From assembly GCA_018333515.1 (NCBI GenBank), contig JAGXSZ010000022.1, positions 62,001-126,000 of the forward strand: 64,000 nt of DNA, read 5' to 3'. The notes under the pieces were generated by a model. That model did not search any database. It was not told where the DNA came from and saw nothing but the letters and a program-made list of their open reading frames with translations. The stretch comes from Actinomycetota bacterium. GTDB lineage: Bacteria > Actinomycetota > Aquicultoria > Aquicultorales > Aquicultoraceae. Made by a program: the position numbers and the translations under genes. Shown here in pieces: positions 26,129 to 34,557 of this stretch (the first letter of the stretch is position 1; each line of letters starts with the position of its first letter).

Positions 26129-26827
26129 TTACCGGTCATGCCTGAGCTTATTTAACGCTTCATTGGCCGCTTCTTGCTCGGCCTTCTTCTTGCTCTTACC
26201 GACGCCGCCCCCGTACAACTGGTCGTTCACATAGACTTTTACCATAAAACTTCTATCGTGAATCGGCCCGAATTCTTCGACAGTGCGATATCTCGGTATG
26301 TTGCCGTATTTGGCCATAACCAACTCTTGAAGTCTCGTCTTCGGGTCGCCGAAATGCCCTTTCGAGGCCCTATCATCCACCAGGTCGGAGAAGTTTGCAA
26401 GAATAAAAGCCTTCGCGGCGTCCATGCCCCGGTCGAGGTAGATAGCGCCGATAATGGCTTCGAGCGCGTCACCCAAAATCGAGACGCGGGTCCTACCCCC
26501 GGTCTGCTCGGCGCCTTTGCCCATAAGCAAGCATTCTCCAACATGTAAAGTCTTGGCGACATCGGCCAAAAAATTGGCGTTGACGACGTTCGCGCGAAGC
26601 TTCGCTAAATCTCCTTCGTTCAAGTCGGGAAACTCATGATAGATATACTCGGTGACGCTTAAGTTGAGAACGGAGTCTCCTAAAAACTCGAGCTTCTCGT
26701 TTGTCTCGGGCAAGTCTTGCTCGAAGCTGTACGACCTGTGCGTCAGCGCCTGGAAGAGTAACCGCTTGTTTTCAAACTCCACATCCAGGTATGTTTCGGC
26801 CATGGCGATGTTTTCAGGTAACGACAT
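26129..26827 (-). CDS. rnc: Ribonuclease III
   Basis: 232 residues from ATG 26827, which has AAAGGGG 8 nt upstream; a frame to 26872 is less likely. RNase III signature NEKLEFLGDSVLNL, second acidic site DALEAIIGAIYLD, and a C-terminal dsRNA-binding domain (YGGGVGKSKKKAEQEAANEAL). Processes rRNA precursors and structured mRNAs. Confidence 0.97.
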   Translation of the reverse strand: MSLPENIAMAETYLDVEFENKRLLFQALTHRSYSFEQDLPETNEKLEFLGDSVLNLSVTEYIYHEFPDLNEGDLAKLRANVVNANFLADVAKTLHVGECLLMGKGAEQTGGRTRVSILGDALEAIIGAIYLDRGMDAAKAFILANFSDLVDDRASKGHFGDPKTRLQELVMAKYGNIPRYRTVEEFGPIHDRSFMVKVYVNDQLYGGGVGKSKKKAEQEAANEALNKLRHDR

Positions 26828-26870
26828 CTTCTCAACCCCTTTTGCGGGCTGCCCTAAAAACGTATGGCAC

Positions 26871-26912
26871 ATAGCTCATAGTTAATAGCACTCGTCATCA
26901 TCTATGAGCTAT
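26871..26912. repeat. Perfect 11-bp inverted repeat between rnc and fabF
   Basis: ATAGCTCATAG and CTATGAGCTAT are separated by 20 bp. It may form a hairpin in the fabF-rnc transcript. No T-run follows, so it is not a clear terminator. Confidence 0.5.
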
Positions 26913-26960
26913 TAGCCATTATGTCTCGGCGAAGCCCTAATCGAATAAATTAAATCGCAA

Positions 26961-28202
26961 CTAACGCGTATATTTCTTAATTATCAAGCATGCGTTATGT
27001 CCGCCAAACCCAAATGAGTTCGATAACGCCACCGAAATATCCTCGTAGACGGCCGTATTCGGGACATAGTTCAAATCACATTCGGGGTCTGGGCTTTCCA
27101 GATTAATCGTCGGCGGCACGGTACCGCGATCAACGGCGAGCGCGCACGCTATAAGCTCCACACCGCCGGCCGCACCGAGCAGGTGCCCCGTCATCGACTT
27201 GGTCGAGCTTACCGGCATATTATACGCATGCGCACCAAAGAGACTCTTTATGGCTCTGGTCTCAGCTACATCACCGACCTCTGTCGACGTGCCGTGGGCG
27301 TTGATATAGTCTACCTCTTCGGGTTCGATAAGCGCCTCGTCGAGCGCCATCCGCATAGCCCTAATCGCTCCGGAACCGCTCGGGTCCGGCTGGGTTATAT
27401 GGTAGGCGTCACCCGTCGCACCGTACCCGATTATCTCGGCGTAGATTTTCGCGCCCCTTGCCAGCGCGTGTTCGAGTTCCTCGACGATGAGAATACCGGC
27501 GCCCTCCGACATGACAAATCCGTCTCGTTCGCTATCGAACGGCCTGCTCGCCAGCGCAGGCTCGTCGTTTCTCGTTGAAAGGGCCCTGGCGGCGCAGAAC
27601 GCCGCAAGCCCCAGCGGCGTTATCGATGCCTCGGCGCCGCCGGTTATGATGACGTCCGCGATATCGCGCTTTATCGTCTCGAAGGCTTCGCCGATGGCGT
27701 GGCTGCTCGAAGCGCACGCCGACACCGTGCAAAAGTTCGGCCCCTTGGCTCCGAATATGATAGAGATGTGGCCCGCGGCCAAGTCGGTTATCATCATCGG
27801 AACCACGAACGGGCTCACCCGTCGCGGACCTTTTTCTCGCAAAATCTGGTATTGCTCTTCCATCGAGCCGAGGCCGCCGATACCCGATCCGACTATGACG
27901 CCGGTCCTATCGGCGTTATCCTGGGTTATCGTAAATCGCGCGTCTTCGAGAGCGAGCGCTGTACCTGCGACCGCGAACTGCTGAAACCGGTCCATCCGGC
28001 GCGCTTCTTTCGCTTCGACGTAGTCGGTCGGCTGAAAATCGGCGCACTCACCCGCGATTGTCGTCGTATATCCCGCCGTTGAAAATCGCTCGATTTGCTT
28101 GATCCCCGATTTCCCGCCGATGATGCTCGACCAGAATTCTTCCAGCCCCACAGCGCCCGAGGTAAGCGGCCCCATCCCTGTGATGACGACCCGTCTACCC
28201 AT
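26961..28202 (-). CDS. fabF: Beta-ketoacyl-ACP synthase II (FabF)
   Basis: 413 residues. Active-site Cys in VSACASSSHAIGEA (about 163), His in INAHGTSTEVGD (about 302) and TKSMTGHLLGAAGG (His about 339); ends with SNSFGFGGHNACL. Elongates acyl-ACP with malonyl-ACP. Its start overlaps the upstream flavin enzyme gene by 8 nt. Confidence 0.97.
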   Translation of the reverse strand: MGRRVVITGMGPLTSGAVGLEEFWSSIIGGKSGIKQIERFSTAGYTTTIAGECADFQPTDYVEAKEARRMDRFQQFAVAGTALALEDARFTITQDNADRTGVIVGSGIGGLGSMEEQYQILREKGPRRVSPFVVPMMITDLAAGHISIIFGAKGPNFCTVSACASSSHAIGEAFETIKRDIADVIITGGAEASITPLGLAAFCAARALSTRNDEPALASRPFDSERDGFVMSEGAGILIVEELEHALARGAKIYAEIIGYGATGDAYHITQPDPSGSGAIRAMRMALDEALIEPEEVDYINAHGTSTEVGDVAETRAIKSLFGAHAYNMPVSSTKSMTGHLLGAAGGVELIACALAVDRGTVPPTINLESPDPECDLNYVPNTAVYEDISVALSNSFGFGGHNACLIIKKYTR

Positions 28203-29172
28203 AGGTGCTCACCGGCCTCGTCGCGAGGTCGTACTCCTCGACAAGCCGCCTGAAAATCTCTTTTACCGAGAGTATCTCTTTAATCTCTCCAATGCGCTCA
28301 CCGCAGAATATCAAGCCGTTCTCGAGGTCGCCTTGTTGCGCTTTGACCAACACATCTATAATGCAGAAGTTCTTCTTACACTCCTTGAGACACTTTTTAC
28401 ATTTGACTTTCTCCTTCGGCGCGTCCTCATCCAGGCCCATCAATTTCTTAACGAACGGACTATTGAGGGCGCGGCCGGGCAATCCGACCGGACTTTGAAT
28501 TAAAAGAACGTCTTCCGGCTCGGCGGCGATGCACGCTTCCTTCCAGGCCAACGCCGCGTTTGACTCTTCGCTTATCGCGAAACGCGAACCTATCTGCACG
28601 CCGCTAGCGCCCATGCCGAGCGCTCTCGCCATGTCGCCGCCGGTTAAAATGCCGCCCGCGGCGATTACCGGTATGTCGACCGCTTCGACTATGCTCGGCA
28701 GGACATCCCAGGTAGACTCTAGTGTTCCCAGGTGTCCTCCGGCCTCTTTGCCTTCGAGAATAACCGCGGCGGCTCCCAAGCGTTCGGACATCTTCGCGGC
28801 CTTAACCGATGATACTATAGGCACAAATGGTATATTCGCCTCCGCGCACCACTTGAAGGCGTCGCGGGAGAAACCCGCCCCCGCCACCACCAGATCGATT
28901 CGCTCTTTGATCGCGGCCTTGACAAGGTTTGCGAATTCCGTAAGCGCTACCATGGCGTTTATACCGATGATGCCTTTGCTCATCTTTTTGGCGGCTCTAA
29001 TGTTCTCAACTAGCTCGGGCGGCTTCAATCCAGAGGCGGCAATAAGCCCTATGCCGCCCTCATTGGCGACAGCCGCCGCCAACTTGGCCATCGATATGCG
29101 AACAGCCATGCCTCCTTGCACAACGGCCTTGGATGCCGTCAAATCACCTATGCGCAGGCTTGGTAGACTCAT
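28195..29172 (-). CDS. FMN-dependent NAD(P)H oxidoreductase, nitronate-monooxygenase/FabK-like, with Cys cluster
   Basis: 325 residues, a TIM-barrel flavin enzyme: VVQGGMAVRISMAKLAAAVA, VAGAGFSRDAF, EGKEAGGHLGTL (catalytic-His region) and VIAAGGILTGGDMARAL. A C-terminal insertion CKKCLKECKKNFC (about 273-285) has four cysteines that could bind a metal or Fe-S cluster; the typical FabK in this cluster lacks it. Located in the fatty-acid operon between acpP and fabF. It may be a second enoyl reductase or a nitronate monooxygenase; substrate unproven. Confidence 0.85.
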   Translation of the reverse strand: MSLPSLRIGDLTASKAVVQGGMAVRISMAKLAAAVANEGGIGLIAASGLKPPELVENIRAAKKMSKGIIGINAMVALTEFANLVKAAIKERIDLVVAGAGFSRDAFKWCAEANIPFVPIVSSVKAAKMSERLGAAAVILEGKEAGGHLGTLESTWDVLPSIVEAVDIPVIAAGGILTGGDMARALGMGASGVQIGSRFAISEESNAALAWKEACIAAEPEDVLLIQSPVGLPGRALNSPFVKKLMGLDEDAPKEKVKCKKCLKECKKNFCIIDVLVKAQQGDLENGLIFCGERIGEIKEILSVKEIFRRLVEEYDLATRPVSTYG

Positions 29173-29307
29173 ATAATTCCTTCTTCTTACACATTAATGA
29201 CTATGATAAACGCGGCGATGATCAACTCGCATCCAACTCCCGAACTCTTTCATAGTCCGCACTTTCGGACTATTCGGCTTACCTAAACCGAGCCCCTGTC
29301 ACGCGCA

Positions 29308-29547
29308 TTACGTCTTGTTCTCAACATAATCTATCGCGTCCTCAACGGTCGCGATACTCTCCGCATCCTCATCGGGAATCTCGATATCGAACTCTTCTTC
29401 CATCGCCATGACAAGCTCGACGATGTCTAAACTGTCCGCACCGAGGTCTTCTACAAATGAAGTCTTTCGTGAAATCTCTTCGGCGTCGACGCCTAATTGC
29501 TCGACTATGATGTCTTTAAGCTTCGCAAAAAGCTCCTCGTTTGCCAT
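29308..29547 (-). CDS. acpP: Acyl carrier protein
   Basis: 79 residues, acidic, four-helix carrier. The phosphopantetheine serine lies in [14 protein letters not shown] (Ser about 38). AAAGGAGGTG precedes the ATG. It carries the growing acyl chain for the surrounding FAS II enzymes. Confidence 0.98.
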   Translation of the reverse strand: MANEELFAKLKDIIVEQLGVDAEEISRKTSFVEDLGADSLDIVELVMAMEEEFDIEIPDEDAESIATVEDAIDYVENKT

Positions 29548-29637
29548 AAAGACACCTCCTTTCGTCAGATATATATTTACTTGCTTACAAATTGTATATG
29601 CTCTCCCCCATGCGGCGCTCGCCGCCGCGCTTATATA

Positions 29638-30375
29638 TTACATCACCATACCGCCGTCTACCACAAGAACTTGCCCGGTAATATAGCTCGCGTCCTCGGA
29701 CGAGAGAAAAGCGACGGCCGCCGCCACATCGTCCGGCTCTCCGAAACAACCCAGCGGTATTCGGTCCAGATAGTTCTGGCGGACGGCGTCTTTTAAATCG
29801 CGCGTCATCTCCGTCTCGATAAATCCGGGGGCTATCGCGTTAACGCGCAGATTGCGGCTTGCGAATTCTTTTGCCAGCGCTTTGGTAAGGCCTATGATAC
29901 CCGCTTTAGAAGCGGCGTAGTTGGCCTGACCCGCATTTCCGGTCAACCCCACAACGGACGAGATATTAATTATCGACCCCGCTCTTTTCTTCAACATTAT
30001 CTTGGACGAGGCCTGCGTAACGTTGAAGATACCGGTAAGGTTCGTCTCGATCACCGCGTTCCAGTCGTCCTCTTTGAGCCTGATGAAGAGCGCATCGCGC
30101 GCGATTCCGGCGTTGTTTACGACGATATCGAGCGAGCCGAACTTGGCGTTTACTTCCGCGACGACCTCTTCTATTCTCATCCTATCGGTGACGTCGGCCT
30201 CGTAAAAGAGAGCCGTGCCATGCCTCGCTAGCGATTTTAACACATTATCGGCCGCGCGGGCGTCGCGACCCGTAAAAGCGATAGACGCCCCGTCTCGCGC
30301 CAGCCGCTCGCAAATCGCCGCTCCTATGCCCCGGCTTCCGCCCGTGACCAGCGCAATCTTTCCCTTAAGCTTCAT
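29638..30375 (-). CDS. fabG: 3-oxoacyl-ACP reductase FabG
   Basis: 245 residues. Short-chain dehydrogenase: TGGSRGIG (12-19), NNAG, catalytic Ser/Tyr/Lys in INISSVVGL and NYAASKAG, and a C-terminus ending VDGGMVM. NADPH-dependent second step of each elongation cycle. The fabD stop and fabG ATG are directly adjacent. Confidence 0.98.
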   Translation of the reverse strand: MKLKGKIALVTGGSRGIGAAICERLARDGASIAFTGRDARAADNVLKSLARHGTALFYEADVTDRMRIEEVVAEVNAKFGSLDIVVNNAGIARDALFIRLKEDDWNAVIETNLTGIFNVTQASSKIMLKKRAGSIINISSVVGLTGNAGQANYAASKAGIIGLTKALAKEFASRNLRVNAIAPGFIETEMTRDLKDAVRQNYLDRIPLGCFGEPDDVAAAVAFLSSEDASYITGQVLVVDGGMVM

Positions 30376-31323
30376 TTATACCTCTTTTAGCCGTGCCATG
30401 ACTTCGCCCAACAATAAAGGTTTTTCTGTCGCTAATACCTCGACCTGCTTATCGATACGCTTGATTATCTTCGAAAGGACCTGCCCCGGACCTATCTCCA
30501 CAAAGGTCTTAATACCCAGCCCTATCATCACGCCTATCGATTGCTGCCATTTTACCGGAGACGACATCTGCCCCTCAAGAGCGTTTCGTATTTCGCGCGG
30601 GTTTATCGTCGGTTTTGCCGTCGTATTCTGTACGATTGGCGTCCCCGCAGTCAAGAAAATAAAATCATCCAGGTAAGCGTTGAAGCTTTTCTCCGCGTCG
30701 AGCATCATTTTAGAGTGAAACGCCCCGCTTACGGGGAGTTCTATTATCTTCTTGGCGCCTACGGCCGAGAGCGCGTCTACCGCCCGGTCGGCCAGGCCTG
30801 CCTCTACCGATACGACGATTTGTCCCGGGCAATTATAATTGGCTACCGATATAACGCCGACCTTTGAAATCTCATCGACGACATCATCGACGCCGCGCAT
30901 GTCCGCGCCTAAGACCGCCAGCATCTTGCCGGAGCGTTTACGCGCTTCGCTGCTCATAAGATGTCCTCTCTTGGCGACTATACGCAATCCGTCCTCGAAA
31001 TTGAAGCTACCCGAGGCCGCTAACGCGGTGTATTCGCCCAGGCTGTGTCCGGCAATAACCTGCGGCTTGAAGCCTTCGTCTTCGATTATCTTGAATATCG
31101 CATAGCTGAGCACATAGAGGCAAGGCTGTGTGTTAACGGTATCGTTAAGCTCCGACTCCGGTCCTTCAATGCTCAGTTTGAGCAAGTCTTTGCCGACGAC
31201 GTCCGACGCATTCGAAAAGTACTCCTTTATCCCGGGAAAATCGCCCATAAGCTCTTTGCCCATGCCTATGTATTGTGACCCCTGTCCCGGAAACACAAAG
31301 GCTATGCCGTCATTGCTCAACAT
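30376..31323 (-). CDS. fabD: Malonyl-CoA:ACP transacylase FabD
   Basis: 315 residues. VFPGQGSQYIGMGKEL at the N-terminus; nucleophile in AGHSLGEYTALAASG (Ser about 93); His in SGAFHSKMM (about 202). Loads malonyl groups on ACP. In line with fabK upstream and fabG downstream. Confidence 0.97.
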   Translation of the reverse strand: MLSNDGIAFVFPGQGSQYIGMGKELMGDFPGIKEYFSNASDVVGKDLLKLSIEGPESELNDTVNTQPCLYVLSYAIFKIIEDEGFKPQVIAGHSLGEYTALAASGSFNFEDGLRIVAKRGHLMSSEARKRSGKMLAVLGADMRGVDDVVDEISKVGVISVANYNCPGQIVVSVEAGLADRAVDALSAVGAKKIIELPVSGAFHSKMMLDAEKSFNAYLDDFIFLTAGTPIVQNTTAKPTINPREIRNALEGQMSSPVKWQQSIGVMIGLGIKTFVEIGPGQVLSKIIKRIDKQVEVLATEKPLLLGEVMARLKEV

Positions 31324-31441
31324 ACATTATCCTTCTTGCCCGTATCTCTATTGCCGCGCCGCATGTAAACAGCCGATTCAAATCAAATAAGTGGTCCGTC
31401 CTTCTCAAAGCCGAAGAAGGGCCGTGCCGGCTTAGGCTGTG

Positions 31442-32404
31442 CTAACTTAGCGGCAATGTCTCGCTCATTATACCCTCAAGTCTCAGTATCACCGCTTGGG
31501 CGTCTCGGACTATCTCGTTTATGATATCCGCGGCCGGCTCTATCCGCTTTACGAGCGCCGCGCTCTGACCCGCCATCAAGCTGCCGAAATCCACTTCGCC
31601 GTCTTTGACGGCGGCGCGCAATTTTCCAATGCCGAGTTCCTCGAGGTCTTCTATTTTAGCGCCTTCCTTCTCGAGCCTTTCAAATTCGCGGCTCAGTTTG
31701 TTCTTGAGAACGCGGACCGGGTGGCCGGTCGACCTCGCGGTTACGGTTGTGTCCCTATCCTTGGCCGCCACTATTTTCAGTTTGTAGTTCTCATGCGCCG
31801 TGCATTCGGTCGCGCATATAAAGCGCGTCCCCATCTGCGCGCCGCTCGCCCCGAGCGCCAGCGCCGCGACGAGCCCGCGCCCGTCCGCGATGCCGCCCGC
31901 CGCTATTACCGGCACCGAGACGGCGTCGACGATTTGCGGCACGAGCACCATCGTCGTAAGCTCGCCGACGTGACCGCCGGCCTCGGTGCCTTCGGCTATG
32001 ACCGCGTCCGCGCCGACCTTTTCCATCCTCTGAGCCAACGCGACCGTCGGGACGACGGGAATCACTTTGGTTCCCCGGGCCTTGAAACTATTTATAAACG
32101 AGCCGGGATTACCCGCTCCGGTTGTGATTACCGGGACACCTTCTTCTAATGTGACCTGTATCAGTTCGTCTATGTGCGGGGTCAAAAGCATAAGGTTTAC
32201 GCCGAAAGGCTTATCGGTGAGGAGCTTGGTTTTTCTAATCTCGCTTCTTAAAACCTCGGTGGGCATGTGGCCCCCTCCGATGATACCGAGTCCGCCGCCG
32301 TTAGAAACGGCGGCCGCAAGCTCCGCAGTCGCGACCCATGCCATACCGCCTTGAATAATCGGATGTTCTATGCCAAGCAAATCGCAAAGTCTCGTGCGAA
32401 GCAT
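31442..32404 (-). CDS. fabK: Enoyl-ACP reductase II (FabK-type flavoprotein)
   Basis: 320 residues from ATG 32404 (GGAGGGG 6 nt upstream; a longer frame to 32434 overlaps fabH). Signature LLGIEHPIIQGGMAW, TTGAGNPGSF, AEGTEAGGHVG and VIAAGGIADGRGLVAAL. FMN enzyme that reduces enoyl-ACP; no FabI homologue is visible, so this is probably the main enoyl reductase. Lies between fabH and fabD, the usual fabK position. Confidence 0.93.
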   Translation of the reverse strand: MLRTRLCDLLGIEHPIIQGGMAWVATAELAAAVSNGGGLGIIGGGHMPTEVLRSEIRKTKLLTDKPFGVNLMLLTPHIDELIQVTLEEGVPVITTGAGNPGSFINSFKARGTKVIPVVPTVALAQRMEKVGADAVIAEGTEAGGHVGELTTMVLVPQIVDAVSVPVIAAGGIADGRGLVAALALGASGAQMGTRFICATECTAHENYKLKIVAAKDRDTTVTARSTGHPVRVLKNKLSREFERLEKEGAKIEDLEELGIGKLRAAVKDGEVDFGSLMAGQSAALVKRIEPAADIINEIVRDAQAVILRLEGIMSETLPLS

Positions 32405-32417
32405 TTGTGACCCCTCC

Positions 32418-33404
32418 TTAATACCACTTGACAATATTAGCGCCCCACGTCAAACCCGCGCCGAAGCCTACGAACATCAGGTTGTCGCCCCTCTTAAGAC
32501 CCGATAGATACAGGTCGTAGAGCGCGAGCGGAATCGATGCCGTCGATGTGTTTCCGTATCTTTCTAAGTTTACAATAATTTTCTTCTTATCAATACCGAG
32601 CCTCGCGGCTGCCGAGTCGATTATCCTGATATTCGCCTGATGCGGAACGAGGTAGTCGATTTCGTCAACGAGCATTCCGGCATTTGAGAGCGCGCCGATG
32701 GCGGCTTCGTGCAATATGCGCACCGCGAACTTGAAGACCGCGTTTCCGTTCATCTGGACACAATGAAGTTTGTCGCGCACCGTCTCTTCGCTGCCCGGAT
32801 TGGCGGAACCCCCGGCCGGTATCTTGAGTAAATCGGCACCGCGCCCGTCCGCCGCGAGATAGCTGCCGATGAGGCCGTACCCGGTCTCGACTCTCTTCAA
32901 GACCACGGCTCCGGCACCGTCACCGAAGAGAATGCAAGTGTCCCGGTCTTCCCAGTTTATGTGGCGGGTGAAAGCGTCCGCGCCTATTAGCAGAACAGTC
33001 TCGTACATCCCGGTCTCGATGAACTGCGAAGCTACCGTCATACCGTAGACGAACCCGGTGCACGCGGCCTGCAAATCGAAGGCCGCGCACCCGTCTATCC
33101 CGAGCTTGGTCTGGACAAGGCAGGCGGTCGAAGGAAATATCATGTCGGGAGTGGAGGTCGCGACCAGTATAAGGTCGATATCTTCGGCTTTAATGCCCGC
33201 GTCCTCAATGGCGTTTTTCGCCGCTTCCGCGGCGAGGTCGGATGTCGCGGTATCGCCTTCGACTACCCGCCGCTCAACGATACCCGTCCGCACACGTATC
33301 CATTCATCGCTGGTGTCGACGATCTTCTCCAGGTCGGCATTGGTCAGTATCTTCTCGGGAACGTATACTCCCATGCCGGCGATTCCGGCGGCGTGCTTAG
33401 ACAT
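32418..33404 (-). CDS. fabH: Beta-ketoacyl-ACP synthase III (FabH)
   Basis: 328 residues. Active-site Cys in DLQAACTGFVYGM (about 112), His in LVPHQANIRIID (about 250) and Asn in NLERYGNTSTASIP (about 280). Condenses acyl-CoA with malonyl-ACP to start fatty-acid synthesis. Overlaps the plsX stop by 8 nt. Confidence 0.97.
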   Translation of the reverse strand: MSKHAAGIAGMGVYVPEKILTNADLEKIVDTSDEWIRVRTGIVERRVVEGDTATSDLAAEAAKNAIEDAGIKAEDIDLILVATSTPDMIFPSTACLVQTKLGIDGCAAFDLQAACTGFVYGMTVASQFIETGMYETVLLIGADAFTRHINWEDRDTCILFGDGAGAVVLKRVETGYGLIGSYLAADGRGADLLKIPAGGSANPGSEETVRDKLHCVQMNGNAVFKFAVRILHEAAIGALSNAGMLVDEIDYLVPHQANIRIIDSAAARLGIDKKKIIVNLERYGNTSTASIPLALYDLYLSGLKRGDNLMFVGFGAGLTWGANIVKWY

Positions 33405-34410
33405 TTAGTTGCGGTTTTCCTTTCAGGTCTTCTTTAATCTTTCCGACGACTCCGCCGCGAACGGCATTTACCGCTTGGAGCACCGCGTTACCGACGGCCT
33501 TAGCCGACGAGCTGCCGTGGCATATAATGCAGACACCGTCGACTCCTAAGAGCAAGGTTCCGCCATACTCATCAGGGTCGAGGCGCTCTTTCATCTTCAT
33601 GAGGCCCGGCTTGAATACCAGGCCGCCTAGCTTGGCAAGTAAGGAACTCGACGCGATGGCCTTAAACTCGGCCAGTACCTGCGACACGAGTCCCTCGGAC
33701 AACTTTAGCACGATGTTGCCGGTATATCCATCGCAAACGACAATATCGGTAGTGCCGAGCGGTATATCGCGTCCCTCCACGTTTCCGTAAAAGTCCAAAT
33801 CGGCCCGGTCGATTAAACCATAGGCTTCTTTTACCAGCTCATTGCCTTTGCCGCGTTCCTCGCCGATGCTGAGCAAGCCGACGCTCGGCTTGACGACTTT
33901 CATCACTGATTTTAAATAAGAGTTCGCCATGATGGCGAAGTCGAGGAGGTTCTCGGGCCTGCAGTCGGCGTTCGCGCCCGCATCGAGGATGTAAACATCT
34001 CGCGCCCGCATCGGAAACTTCACCATTATGGCGGGTCTCGATATTCCTTTTATTCGCCCCATGATAAGCAAGGCACCGGCCATGACGGCTCCCGTGCTTC
34101 CGGCGGAGACAAACGCCTGGGCATTGCCGTCTTTGACCAGTCTGTTGCCGATTACGATGCTCGAAGCCGGCTTGTTTCGAATCGCCCACGCCGGCTCCTC
34201 GTCCATGGAAATGACATCTAGCGCGTCTTCGATACGTATTGTCGCCGGCGCGTCGAGGCGCGGCAGCTCTTTACTCAAGAGGTCTTTTGGTCCGAGGAGC
34301 ACGATGTCGATGTGAGGCTCTATGCGGGCTGCGTTAACGCATCCCTGGACGACTTCACCGGGTCCGCTGTCGCCGCCCATCGCATCGACCGCTATGACGA
34401 TTTTTTCCAT
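33397..34410 (-). CDS. plsX: Phosphate acyltransferase PlsX
   Basis: 337 residues. Opens IVIAVDAMGGDSGPGEVVQG, with SAGSTGAVMAGALL, DAGANADCRPENLL and CDGYTGNIVLKLSEG further on. Converts acyl-ACP to acyl-phosphate for PlsY. It also connects to the FakAB kinase pair encoded ~9 kb away, which makes the same acyl-phosphate from free fatty acids. Confidence 0.97.
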   Translation of the reverse strand: MEKIVIAVDAMGGDSGPGEVVQGCVNAARIEPHIDIVLLGPKDLLSKELPRLDAPATIRIEDALDVISMDEEPAWAIRNKPASSIVIGNRLVKDGNAQAFVSAGSTGAVMAGALLIMGRIKGISRPAIMVKFPMRARDVYILDAGANADCRPENLLDFAIMANSYLKSVMKVVKPSVGLLSIGEERGKGNELVKEAYGLIDRADLDFYGNVEGRDIPLGTTDIVVCDGYTGNIVLKLSEGLVSQVLAEFKAIASSSLLAKLGGLVFKPGLMKMKERLDPDEYGGTLLLGVDGVCIICHGSSSAKAVGNAVLQAVNAVRGGVVGKIKEDLKGKPQLNV

Positions 34411-34557
34411 AGAGTGTTATGCCTCGTCTCCCGCAATTTCTTCAGTATCGATAACCCATACGGCGTGTTGTAGCAAGCAGTTACTAGATAATAAGATTAC
34501 AAGATTTTACGACACGGAAGCAATAGCGCGCAACAGCGGTTTTTGATAATAAACATT

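Noticed and set aside
31496-32149. 217-codon plus-strand frame
   Set aside because: Antisense to fabK; arginine-rich shadow without a domain.
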